The notes below the pieces were generated by a model that had not been told where the DNA came from, searched no databases, and was given only the letters and a program-made list of their open reading frames with translations. Position numbers and translations under genes: made by a program. Below are positions 1-9,640 of a stretch of DNA of 64,000 nt, in pieces; position 1 is the first letter of the stretch; each line of letters begins with the position of its first letter. The DNA comes from Triticum aestivum (lineage: Eukaryota > Streptophyta > Magnoliopsida > Poales > Poaceae): NCBI RefSeq assembly GCF_018294505.1, contig NC_057803.1:690714293-690778292 (forward strand). The letters run 5' to 3'.

Positions 1-1371
1 CTTTCTACTCCGGATTGTATCCGGGAGACTTTGTGTAATTTGGTTGCTTAATTAATAAAGGCCGACGTTCTCACAAAAAAAACTAAGAATGTGACGCAGT
101 ACACAATGAGATTGATGTTTTCATATCTGGCGAGCAGGTGAAATGCGTGACAGAAACGTGTCTATTTCTCTTGGGGTCAGGCGCGCCCTGTTTTGGATTT
201 GTTCTCTCTGAATATCTCCATCACATCGAACATAAATGAGCGCTGATCCAAATATTCACTGTGATCTTGGTCTGTTGAGTCCATATGAGTGTGGGCACAA
301 TTAGTCCGCTAGCTAGCTCACAAACCAAAATAAAATAAGATTTGGTCGCACTTATTAAGGACAGTAAAATTGAACCTAAACCGAGCCTTCTCAGACAATC
401 AGCGATTTTGGCCATAAGATGCTGCGTCTCGATTGTTTCTGATCGTTGGATGCACGTTTAACTCCGAGTGGGCCTCAACTTACCTGACTGTCCGATAAAC
501 TGCTACTCCAGGAGAAAAAACGGAGGTCCGTGGTTGATTGGGCCAAAGCCCATGCAACTCTTCTTTGCGATAGCTTTTTCTCTCGCAGGCTCACAGCGAC
601 AGCGCCACCGAGACCCTAACCACGTTCATTCGGCGGCTATGGCGGCGATAAGCTTCCCGGCAGCGCCGCTGCATCGACCTTCCCTCCTCCACTTCCCAGC
701 AAAAGGAAATCGGCCGCCGTCGCCGCTACGCCTGCCTCCGTTGGCCCCCTATACCAGCCAGGGCCCAGGGCGAGATCTTTCTCCTCTTCCGCCGCCATTC
801 TCCTCCTCCAGCGAGAACCCATCCGCCTCGGACTCCTCCGAGCGCATGGCGGGCGACCGCTCCTCCTTGTCCTCCGGTTAGCCCTCCTCCCCGTCGGATT
901 CCAGCCGCTGGACCCTGGTGCCGCCGGTCCTCACGACTGCTCCCGAGCTCCCGCTGTGCACGACCATCATCCATACAGTATCCAGTATCCACCATACCGA
1001 TGTCCCTCGGCACACCCTCCTTACTTCGGCAAATTGCTACTTCATCCTTTCTGTTTCCTCTTCCCCTAATTCGATCCCCATCAAGTTTATAATTTATTTT
1101 TGTTGACGTTGTTTTGTTTACTCCCAGCTGAATGCATTTGCTCTAAATTAATGGGTTCGATCTTTCTTTTGCTGGGTGTTGGGTTTCTCTTGCCGCTCCA
1201 ATCGGCCAGGTCAGTATCCAAGTCATATTACTATGTATCATGTTCATGCCACTCCTGAGTGAACCTTTGATTGACATAAAAAACACTACCGGCTGTTGTT
1301 GTTGTTGTATGCAGAAGGTTTATTCAACACATAAATGAGCAAATAAAATAGTAATGTTGTAGAATGGACAC
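1..1371 (+). repeat. Exact direct copy of 17727-19097
   Basis: Every stretch I compared is identical to 17727-19097 at a constant offset of 17726, including all encoded reading frames. The left copy runs from the window edge to the start of an N gap (1372), and the right copy starts immediately after a 10-N gap (17717-17726). Positions 1-80 are a LINE 3' end (see 17471-17806), and 81-91 is its right-hand target-site repeat. Identity with edges at gaps points to one contig placed twice rather than to old biology. Confidence 0.95.
639..881 (+). CDS. Possible first exon of an unidentified gene (second copy at 18365-18607)
   Basis: An ATG at 639 opens an 80-codon frame beginning MAAISFPAAPL, rich in Ser, Pro and Arg and without acidic residues in its first 45 or so positions, which resembles a plastid transit peptide. 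The upstream 40 bases look like a plant 5' leader. The frame closes at TAG 879-881, but GT dinucleotides nearby could serve as splice donors. No downstream exon could be joined with confidence, and I do not recognise the product. GC content is much higher than in the flanks, so a chance frame in GC-rich DNA is the alternative. Confidence 0.22.
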   Translation: MAAISFPAAPLHRPSLLHFPAKGNRPPSPLRLPPLAPYTSQGPGRDLSPLPPPFSSSSENPSASDSSERMAGDRSSLSSG

Positions 1372-2050
1372 NNNNNNNNNNNNNNNNNNNNNNNNNNNNN
1401 NNNNNNNNNNNNNNNNNNNNNNNNNNNNNNNNNNNNNNNNNNNNNNNNNNNNNNNNNNNNNNNNNNNNNNNNNNNNNNNNNNNNNNNNNNNNNNNNNNNN
1501 NNNNNNNNNNNNNNNNNNNNNNNNNNNNNNNNNNNNNNNNNNNNNNNNNNNNNNNNNNNNNNNNNNNNNNNNNNNNNNNNNNNNNNNNNNNNNNNNNNNN
1601 NNNNNNNNNNNNNNNNNNNNNNNNNNNNNNNNNNNNNNNNNNNNNNNNNNNNNNNNNNNNNNNNNNNNNNNNNNNNNNNNNNNNNNNNNNNNNNNNNNNN
1701 NNNNNNNNNNNNNNNNNNNNNNNNNNNNNNNNNNNNNNNNNNNNNNNNNNNNNNNNNNNNNNNNNNNNNNNNNNNNNNNNNNNNNNNNNNNNNNNNNNNN
1801 NNNNNNNNNNNNNNNNNNNNNNNNNNNNNNNNNNNNNNNNNNNNNNNNNNNNNNNNNNNNNNNNNNNNNNNNNNNNNNNNNNNNNNNNNNNNNNNNNNNN
1901 NNNNNNNNNNNNNNNNNNNNNNNNNNNNNNNNNNNNNNNNNNNNNNNNNNNNNNNNNNNNNNNNNNNNNNNNNNNNNNNNNNNNNNNNNNNNNNNNNNNN
2001 NNNNNNNNNNNNNNNNNNNNNNNNNNNNNNNNNNNNNNNNNNNNNNNNNN
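1372..2050. other. Assembly gap (679 N)
   Basis: Run of N. The right edge opens into a CT microsatellite (2051-2072), a typical assembly breakpoint. The 5' end of the hAT element at 2051-5918 is probably hidden here. Confidence 0.99.
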
Positions 2051-5000
2051 CTCTCTCTCTCTCTCTCTCTCTGTCTCCCACAGAATACCTAAACCTGAAC
2101 CTAGGACCCTAGCCGCCGCCGGGCTCGATCCCAACTTGCAAAAGCCGCCGACCACGATCTGCGCCGATGAGCCTCCTCCCTCCACGTCTTCTTCACCGCC
2201 GGCGGTCTATTAGCAGAAGGGGCACCGCCACCGGTGACGAACCCATGGTGGCCTCTTCACGTCCCAAGTCAGGTGAAAGGGCGCCGCCGCTGGTGCCGCC
2301 GGTGCAGTCTGTAGCCGCCCCCCGCCTTCCTCTCTCTACTACAACCCCACTGGTGGTGGTGGAAGGGAAGTAGGTCGTGGAGTTCATGGAAGAGGAGGCA
2401 GAGGGCTTTCCAATCCGATTCCCAAGCCTCCATCCAGCTTCAACATCCGCAAGAGGTTAAAGACGAGGTGAGTAGCCCCAGTTTCTCACAATCTAAGTTG
2501 GATGGTGCTAGGGTTTGAGATGGATGATGCTAATTTTCTTTGAAATCATGGATTTGGTTTGCTAGGGTTTGGTTTAGACGGTAGTATATGGTCTTTTATC
2601 ATGACAGTTTAAGAAGTTAAGTTGAAGCTGGTACACTCGTGCAAGAAAGAAACAAAATGGATTCCAAATCCTTGTACAAATTGTATGCAGTGTGTTTTTT
2701 CTGGTCATCGTATTGCAGGCTACATGTACAAATTGCTATTGTTTTATTAGACTTACAGGAACATGTTGAATCTTTTTTATACCGCCACTATGTCCAAAAA
2801 AATACATCAAAGCTAATAATTCTGTTTTCACTCTTTTTGATAGGTTAATTGATTCATTGACGGCACAATCAATAGAAACTAGTTATTGGTAGTGTGCACG
2901 AATCTGAGGATGTGGACGAAGAATTTGATGAGTCTGTCGTTTATGATGCAATGTGTGTTGAAGAACATGTCGAAATTATGGATGAATAGGAAGTTGCGGA
3001 TGAATGAGATGAACAGGAATATGAGGATGAGGATGGATAGGAAGATGGGGATGAGGATGAAGAGGAAGATGGGGCTGAGGAAGGACTTGCAGTTGGTTCC
3101 AAGAGAAAGGTTACATCGATTGTTTGGGTTGATTTCAAGAAAGTGAAGGTGCATGGGAGATGCAAGGCACAATATCTTCATTGTAAGAATAAACTTGGAG
3201 GAGAATCAAAGAATGGGACCAAGCATCTTCATGTTCATTTGGCGTCTTGTACTATGAAGAAGGTCAATAGCAATGGTAAAACAGTGAGCCAATCTTCTTT
3301 GAGGTTCAGTTCTAGTAGATATGGAAAAGTTTCGGTGGAGAACTATACTTTTAACCAAGATTTTGCTAGAAAGATGCTTGCTTCCATGATTGTGCTGCAT
3401 GAGTACCCCTTATACATAGTTGACCATACAGGGTTTCAAAGATTTGTTAGTACATTGCAACCCTTGTTTACTATGGTGACAAGAAACACTATTAGGTATG
3501 TCTTGTGCTACAATGAATTGTTCTACTAATATGCTATGTTTTGTTTAATATCTACAATGTCTGATTCTCACCTCTTTATTCATAGGAAGGATATTCTGGA
3601 CGCTTACAAAGTTGAAAGGAAGAAGGCTATCGAGTACATGGCTGCAAATTGATCATGTATTTGTTGTTGTACTACATTGTTTAATGTTGTTTTGATCAAT
3701 ATTTGCTGCTGAATAACATATATTCATTGCATTTGTAGGTTTATTTATGTGCTAGCTCCTCACACCGCCGAAGTTATTGTTGAAGAACTTCATGAATCAT
3801 TCATAGCTTGGAATTCTTGATGAGAAGCTATAAACGATGACTGTTGACAATTGTTCTTCAAATGACAAGACAATTGACTTCTTGGTGAAGAGGATAGGAA
3901 AGGACAAGCTCATGTTACAAGGTACCTTGACTCACATGCGTTGTTGTGCCCACATTCTGAATTTAATTGTCAAAAATGGCTTAGATGCTCTGAAATCAGC
4001 AATTGAAAATATTAGAGATAGTGTAGCCTTTTGGAATGCCTCACTAAAATGAATAGAGAAGTTTGAGGAAATTGCTAAGTTTCAAAAGGTCAAAATAACA
4101 AGAAGATTAATACTTGATTGTAAGACTAGGTGGAATTCAACTTACACAATGCTTAGTGTAGCTCTACCATATAAGATTGTTTTTGAGTGATTAAAGAAGG
4201 TTGAGTAGCAATACGAAAGTCTTCCTTCTAAGGAAGAATGGGCTTTTTCTATTGAGGTTGTAGAAAGGCTACGGCTATTCTTTGAAATCACTGAAATGTT
4301 TTCCAGGACTGATTATATATCTGCCAATATCTATTTTCCCATGATTCGTGAAATTAAAATGAATATGTAGCAATGGTCAACTTGTGGTAATGAGGTGATA
4401 GAAGCCATGACATTTAGCATGGATGAGAAATTTAACAAGTATTAGACTGATATTCAAGGTATAATGGGAATGGCTACACTTCTTGATCCTCGATACAAAA
4501 ATGAAATGTTACTTTTTTGCTTTGCTATGTTGCATGGTATTAGTCCTTGTAGTACAGAATGTGAGGGTGATGTTAATGGAGTAATTGCCAAGATATGCAC
4601 TTTGTTGGAGGTGTACAGTCTCGAGAGTAACGATGATCACGGATAGCCATCTTCCTCATTCTCTTCTTTGGAAGCTCCAACGCTTATGTCACTCTTCAAT
4701 GAACATATTGCTCAAAAAAGGCCAACATCTTTTAGGATGAAATCTGATCTAGACCGTTACTTGGAAGATGAGCTAGTTCCATTGTCCAAAGATAAATTCA
4801 GTGTGTTAGATTGGTGGAAAGTTAGTGGAACACGCTATCCAACTTTGAGGCTGCTAGCACATGATATTTTCTCAACTCCGGCCAGCACGGTTGCCTCGGA
4901 ATCAACATTCAACACAGGTGGTAGAGTTCTAAGTGACCATCATAGGCGTCTTACCCCCGAAATCTTAGAGGCCTTGATGTGTATACAAGATTGGATAAGA

Positions 5001-5918
5001 AACAAATATAAAGGTGTGCCTTTCTTTACATATCATCATAGACTTTATCATTATCTTGTTGCAATGTTTCATAAGATGTTCATTACTACTTATTTGATCT
5101 TATAGATGCTGACAATGAACAAGGACAAAGCTTTTGGAGTTGTCTTCAAGACATTCAAGAGGGAATGCAGGTGAAGTGCAAGTACTTGCAAGTTTTATAT
5201 ACCAATCTGCATATATTTTTTTCATGTTAAACTTTAGCTTGAGTGCATTTTGATCATCTCTAGGACTTGGCACTTTGATTTGGCATTGGAAGCTTTGAAG
5301 ATAGTCTTTTGGAGGCTTGGATTTGTAAAAGATGTCATGATGATTCCTACTTTAAAGTGATCTGTGAACTATGAATTCTATTTCAGAACTTATGTATTGG
5401 ACCATTTCGTCTCATTTCTGCTCGTGATTTGTGAACCAAGAATTCTGTTTTAGAACTTGTGTAATGAACATCTTGTTGAACCATGTATGGCTAAAATATG
5501 CTTCTGATTGTTGCTCAAATCTGATCATCTTTGTTGCTAAAATGTGGTGTTGTGCTGAAAAATGCTCCTTGTAGCTTCTGTTATTGCTCTTTTTTTCTCA
5601 AATTATGCTGCTAAAATACACACCCTATAGTTGTTAAACCATCTACTACTGCTTTGTGTTGAAATTTGCTCAAGTTATGCAGTTGAAATATGCCCGTTTT
5701 GTTGCTGAAATGACATTCTTTGTTGCTACTATGTTTTCTTAAATATGTCGATTTCCCCGTGGGTTCCCTGTGGGTTTAAAAAAACAAGATGGGCTTAGAG
5801 GTCGGGCGAAAAACTAGCCCCGCGCACGGTGACAGGGATGGGGACCGGTTTACGATTTTCTCGTGGAGACGGGTTTGGGAAGGCAAACCCGATGGGTTTC
5901 ATCCCCGTTGCCATCTTG
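2051..5918 (+). mobile_element. hAT-family DNA transposon, decayed, 5' end missing
   Basis: The element encodes the hAT transposase relic at 2894-5165. A GC-rich leader at 2090-2470 ends in a good splice donor (GACGAG then GTGAGT), as in plant hAT genes with a 5' leader exon. The likely 3' end is near 5918: the sequence there, read on the minus strand, begins CAAGATGGCAACGGGGATG, the terminal motif I would expect for grass hAT elements, followed by non-transposon DNA. The matching 5' inverted repeat is not visible and probably lies in the gap at 1372-2050, so the 8-bp target duplication cannot be checked. Confidence 0.75.
2894..5165 (+). pseudogene. hAT transposase (zinc finger BED / RICESLEEPER-like), broken
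   Basis: Cut-and-paste transposase relic. In order: an acidic Glu/Asp-rich N-terminus (2894-3094) with three in-frame stops; a BED zinc finger (about 3095-3260; Cys pair in GRCKAQYLHC, His and Cys in HLHVHLASC); a middle region to a clean intron at 3496-3585; the second catalytic Asp region TVDNCSSND (3840 on); CCAHILNLIV; LDCKTRWNSTY (about 4110); ATLLDPRYK (4470); and the C-terminal dimerisation domain (about 4790-5000; LDWWK, STPASTVASES). The region that should carry the first catalytic Asp is deleted between 3650 and 3740, and at least six TGA/TAG stops lie in frame between 4050 and 4646. It cannot make active transposase. Family placement is secure from the motif order. Confidence 0.92.
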
Positions 5919-6101
5919 AATACGAGATATGAATCCTACTTAACATAACGTACCTTCCTTTCTCCACCATTGAAAACTCCCCCCTATTTCAGGGTGGGCC
6001 CACGCACCCCTAACGACTAATGATAGTCCTACAAATCAGCCTCTGCGCAACATTACATAAATTAACTACGTAGATGCGGCATTTCTCCTCGACCAGAGAC
6101 G
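5919..6101. other. Unassigned spacer
   Basis: Short AT-mixed spacer between the hAT 3' end and the small-gene relic. No open frame or repeat end is recognised. Confidence 0.5.
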
Positions 6102-6170
6102 AAGCGGGAGGTGCGGTTCGCTAGTGAGTTCGACCGCATCAACGTCTTCGAGTCCATCATCTCCTTTTGA
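6102..6170 (+). pseudogene. Relic of the RFAPEFDGI small-protein family
   Basis: The frame reads KREVRFASEFDRINVFESI and ends TCC TTT TGA, matching the last 22 codons of the gene at 39501-39704. Changes include Pro to Ser, Gly to Arg and loss of the single conserved Cys (to Val). The preceding sequence (GACCAGAGAC) aligns with the parent GACCAG only after a deletion, so the N-terminal part is missing. Downstream DNA (ATTAGTGATGACGAGA...) also matches the 3' flank of the 39.5-kb gene, so the relic arose by DNA duplication, not retroposition. Confidence 0.8.
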
Positions 6171-7429
6171 CCGGCTGAGATGCCCCTGTCTATTTATTTG
6201 GTTTCCTAATTAGTGATGACGAGATATGCAATATAGCATAGGGAAGTGGATGAATTACTAGTCATACGTTAGGCTGATCTTAATTAGTGATGATGAGATT
6301 TGAGACATGTAATTGTGAATACATGTCTATTTTATTGGCGCTGTTTAGGCTGTCTATTTGTTTTCTGGATCACCTTATAGCTGGCTAAATAATCAGATGC
6401 AGTGGGGCGGGCAGCAAGTGGAAGCAGAGGTATTTTTCTTCTTCGTCTTAGTTTTTGCAAGGGAGCTAGAGTGTACTTTCTACTTAAACAAATAAATGGA
6501 GGACTACATATAAGGGAATGTGTATATTTACCCCTCCATCTATATTTGACAGGTTCGAATAAGCGATGAGCATGTACATAGAAAAAATGGTGAGAGAGGA
6601 AACAAAGGGATGCAAAAACATGTTGGAATCAGGGGCATCTGGAGAGAAGTAATCGTTACTCAGTGAATCCCCACAACAACGAACTGACTCACTAGCCAAT
6701 GAGGTAGGAGTTTGAATACCCAATGAGAAGCCCTGTTGATGTTGAAAAAGTAGTAGAGCAACCAGATAAACCATTAGGGCTAATGGTGAACCGGCCGTGT
6801 ACTACTACTGATACATTTCCTACTACAGTTTAGGGATACCGGATGCCCGTGTTGAACATTTCAGATGACAACCATTTGATTTTTCATCTAACAATAATCT
6901 CTTTGAGTATCTGAGAATGTTCAAGAAGTATAGTATGACCGAAGAGGAGAGATGAATTCAGAGGTTAGGTATAATGACACCAAACACAAACACATCTTTG
7001 AAAAATATTTGGAGCAACATCACCAAATTTTGCACAACTGAAAAAGAAATTATATGGCATGCAATTACTAAATGTATTTCCTTATTTTGTTTTCATACGA
7101 GAGCTTGAATAAACTAAGAGCATCTCTGTGAGCACCTACTAGATACCTATATGTTTGGCATCTCACTCTATTAGGCCTTAAGGTTAAAAAAATTATGAAA
7201 TGATCATTATCAACTTCTTCTTTGAAATGGTAACTGAGTTAGACAACCTATTTGCCATCATTCGAACAATGTTTCATCGATTAATATTCACAATTCCAAA
7301 AAATAGTATGTCTGATACACATAACATATGCAGCACATGGTGTGGTAAAGCCAAAAACAGAGTGCTCCGGAGTCAGAACATTCAAGTAGCAAGCTGATGA
7401 AAAATAGTCTTTACATACACAAAAGGCAT
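6171..7429. other. Block A intergenic DNA homologous to the 39.7-40.3 kb region
   Basis: 6171-6330 aligns by eye with 39713-39830 and 40250-40310. 6510-6700 looks like a diverged copy of the module at 7430-7770 (shared CTCCATCT, GAGCAT and GGAATCAGGGGCAT blocks). No credible gene was seen. Confidence 0.5.
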
Positions 7430-7770
7430 TCTCTGACTGAAAAATGCCATGAAGAAGAAAAGTAAGTAAATTCCCTAGAAAACTTCACTTGTGTGAATAA
7501 TGTTTCCTTATATATAATTCCGCATTTGCACAACAAGGTCCATCACTTCATCCATATATTTTGATATTTTACTCCTCCATCTATTTGAATGTAAGAATGT
7601 GACTAGCTATGAGCACAAACTTATAAGAAATGATAAGATAAGATTCAACAGAAATAAATATGTGGGAATCAGATGCACCATGAGAGAACAAATATTTTAC
7701 TGAGTAAATTCATTGACTGGCGACAACAGTTTAGATTCTAGGGATTCCACAAGACATCCCCAAAAGGATA
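7430..7770. repeat. Diverged copy of a non-coding module also at 8250-8460/9411-9560 and 40480-40800
   Basis: Ordered matching blocks include AAAATGCCA, CTTCACTT-TGTGA, ACAAGGTCCA, a TTTGATA-TTACT stretch and GTGGGAATCAGATGCA. The same order occurs at 40480-40800 and, split by a Harbinger insertion, at 8250-9560. No long frame is conserved, so this is duplicated non-coding DNA or old untranslated or intron sequence. Confidence 0.6.
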
Positions 7771-8199
7771 GTTCCAATCATATATTTACATTGTACCGAG
7801 TTAAACTACATTAGTAAACAACATTGCTTTAGCATCATTTATTCTCCCTGCGAGTGGTTCGATTCATAATTTAATGTTCTTTACCATTTGAGACAAACTT
7901 CTTGCTTGACTAGCTTACTGTGTCACACAAAAGATTATCAGTACAATCATATCATATGTTTGGCCATCAACCTAAAACAAATCAGAACCAAGATAACTTT
8001 GCCAGCTAGGCCAAGCTAAAACGAACTATGAAGTACAAATATGACCATGGAGTTTGGGCATGTACTATTCAGAAGTATCTCATGAGTTGTAGTGTAAGAG
8101 ATGCAACTAAATAAAAGGCGTGCAAATAAAATGCATGTAAACATAAATCTTAGTGCAGTATACTCGCAAGATTCAAACAACAATCGGATGAAAAGTAAA

Positions 8200-8457
8200 A
8201 ATGTAAAAACATACACACACTCTTGTTTTTTCCAAAAAAAACAACTATACATTGATGAATGGGGAAAAGACTGCGGAAATATAAACAATCAACAAGTTAC
8301 TTAATACTTCACCAACCTTCACTTTTTTGACTAATGCTTGTGCTATATATAAGTCTATATTCAGATGAATGTATATCAAGGTCCAATAAGTGACATAAGC
8401 TTTTATTAGGTTAGTTAATATAAACTTTGATACTTAATCTTTCTTCCATTTGACACG
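8200..8457. repeat. Block A copy of 40410-40640 (left part)
   Basis: Strong by-eye similarity to 40410-40640: the stretches ending CCTTCACTTTTTTGACTAATGC and the following GCTATATATAAGTC correspond base for base with small changes. The copy is interrupted at 8460 by the Harbinger element and resumes at 9411. Confidence 0.8.
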
Positions 8458-8460
8458 TTA

Positions 8461-9407
8461 GGACATCTCCAACGGTGACCCGTAAATTTCCTCCAGCATC
8501 CGCCCGCCGATAGGGGGACCAGTCTGTGGACAGGATGCGGGAGACTGCCATCCAACGCTGCCTATATATAACACTTTATCGACAAACCGGATGAAATTCA
8601 TGAAAACACAGCGGATTTCAAACAAACCGGACAAAAACATTTACATTTTGGACATATTTTTAACTAAAACAGATATCAGACTAAGATTAAACTAGTCTAC
8701 GGCTGTCGCCAGCGGTATCCATTCCGACCACTTGGATACCCTTGACTAGTCTATTGCCGGCTGCGACGGATCTCCATTGTGATCCCCATGTACGGCAGTC
8801 GGGAGTGCCGACTGTATATGCTTTAGCGCAAAGGGTGGCTCGCTTCGCCAACGCTCATCAGAGTGGAACCACTGGCTGATGCTTCAGCCGGAGGGAAGGT
8901 TCCCTATGCTGTACGGACCAGAGTAGGTTTTTGGGTAGGGGGAAGACAGTGGCCTGCTAGAGGGCAAGACACCGGCTGTGTACGCCGGCGTCACCTCGGC
9001 CGTGGTGGCCTCCCATGTTCTACTTCTCCTCGATGATGGCGGCGGGCGCAAACGTGCTAGCCTCCACCTCGTCAATGTCCGTGCAGTCGGCTTCTTTCTC
9101 TGACGGCTGGACTTGGCTACGCGCGCGTTGACGTCGGGTGGTGCGATTACAGGCACGGGACGACACAACATGGTCCACAGCAGCCATGATGCCCGCGCGG
9201 CCGTGCTCCCCCCCTCCCATGTTCGGGTATGCCAGGGTGGTCAGAAGATGTGCCCGCCAAGCTCCCCACGTTTGTCGCTGCTTTGCATAACAAAGTACGT
9301 TCAGACCGGCCTACACCCATACAGGTCCACGTTGGATGGCACAACAAGACTGAACCGTGTGGTGCGGCTGGTTACGGGCGGTTTAAGGGTTCCTGTTGGA
9401 GACACCC
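8461..9407. mobile_element. Non-autonomous PIF/Harbinger-type element, TSD TTA
   Basis: The ends are inverted: GGACATCTCCAAC at the left and GTTGGAGACACCC at the right. TTA is duplicated at 8458-8460 and 9408-9410, the target size and preference of PIF/Harbinger transposons. The insertion splits a sequence that is continuous at 40640-40720, which independently confirms the boundaries. The interior (947 bp) encodes no transposase that I can see. Some minus-strand frames are open, but they lack motifs and are probably incidental to its GC-rich centre. Confidence 0.85.
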
Positions 9408-9410
9408 TTA

Positions 9411-9640
9411 CAGTGCAAATAAATAGCAAGCACACATGTAGACAACATGACGCCACATGAACCAGAGGGAAGCAAAAATATGGAGGAATCAGAAGAATCG
9501 GGAGCAAAGCAGTTCGTACCTAGTCAATCCACTAGCCATGCTTGTATTGATAGGATCTACAAAATCTTGGAGACATGACACCATACGAACGTGTTGTCAT
9601 CCGTGAAAGATGGCATGAGGATTGAATGGTAACTAGTGGT
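9411..9640. repeat. Block A copy of 40640-40870 (right part)
   Basis: GGAGCAAAGCAGTTCGTAC, CTACAAAATC and GTTGTCATC-GTGAAAGATGGC occur in the same order and spacing as at 40730-40850. This is the continuation of the sequence interrupted at 8460. Confidence 0.75.

Noticed and set aside
1286..2185. Long open frames across N runs (also at 14202-15371, 15936-17445, 41560-42261, 50023-50389, 60197-60550)
   Set aside because: They are open only because N cannot be read as a stop; the real bases at the edges show no domain. The exceptions, LINE ORF2 around 50039-50279 and the coding relic spanning 60231-60540, are reported separately.
2886..3181. Charged or Ser-rich frames on both strands over the acidic N-terminus of the hAT transposase
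   Set aside because: Alternative-phase readings of a GAG/GAT-rich stretch. The phase that continues into the BED finger is the real one, with stops.
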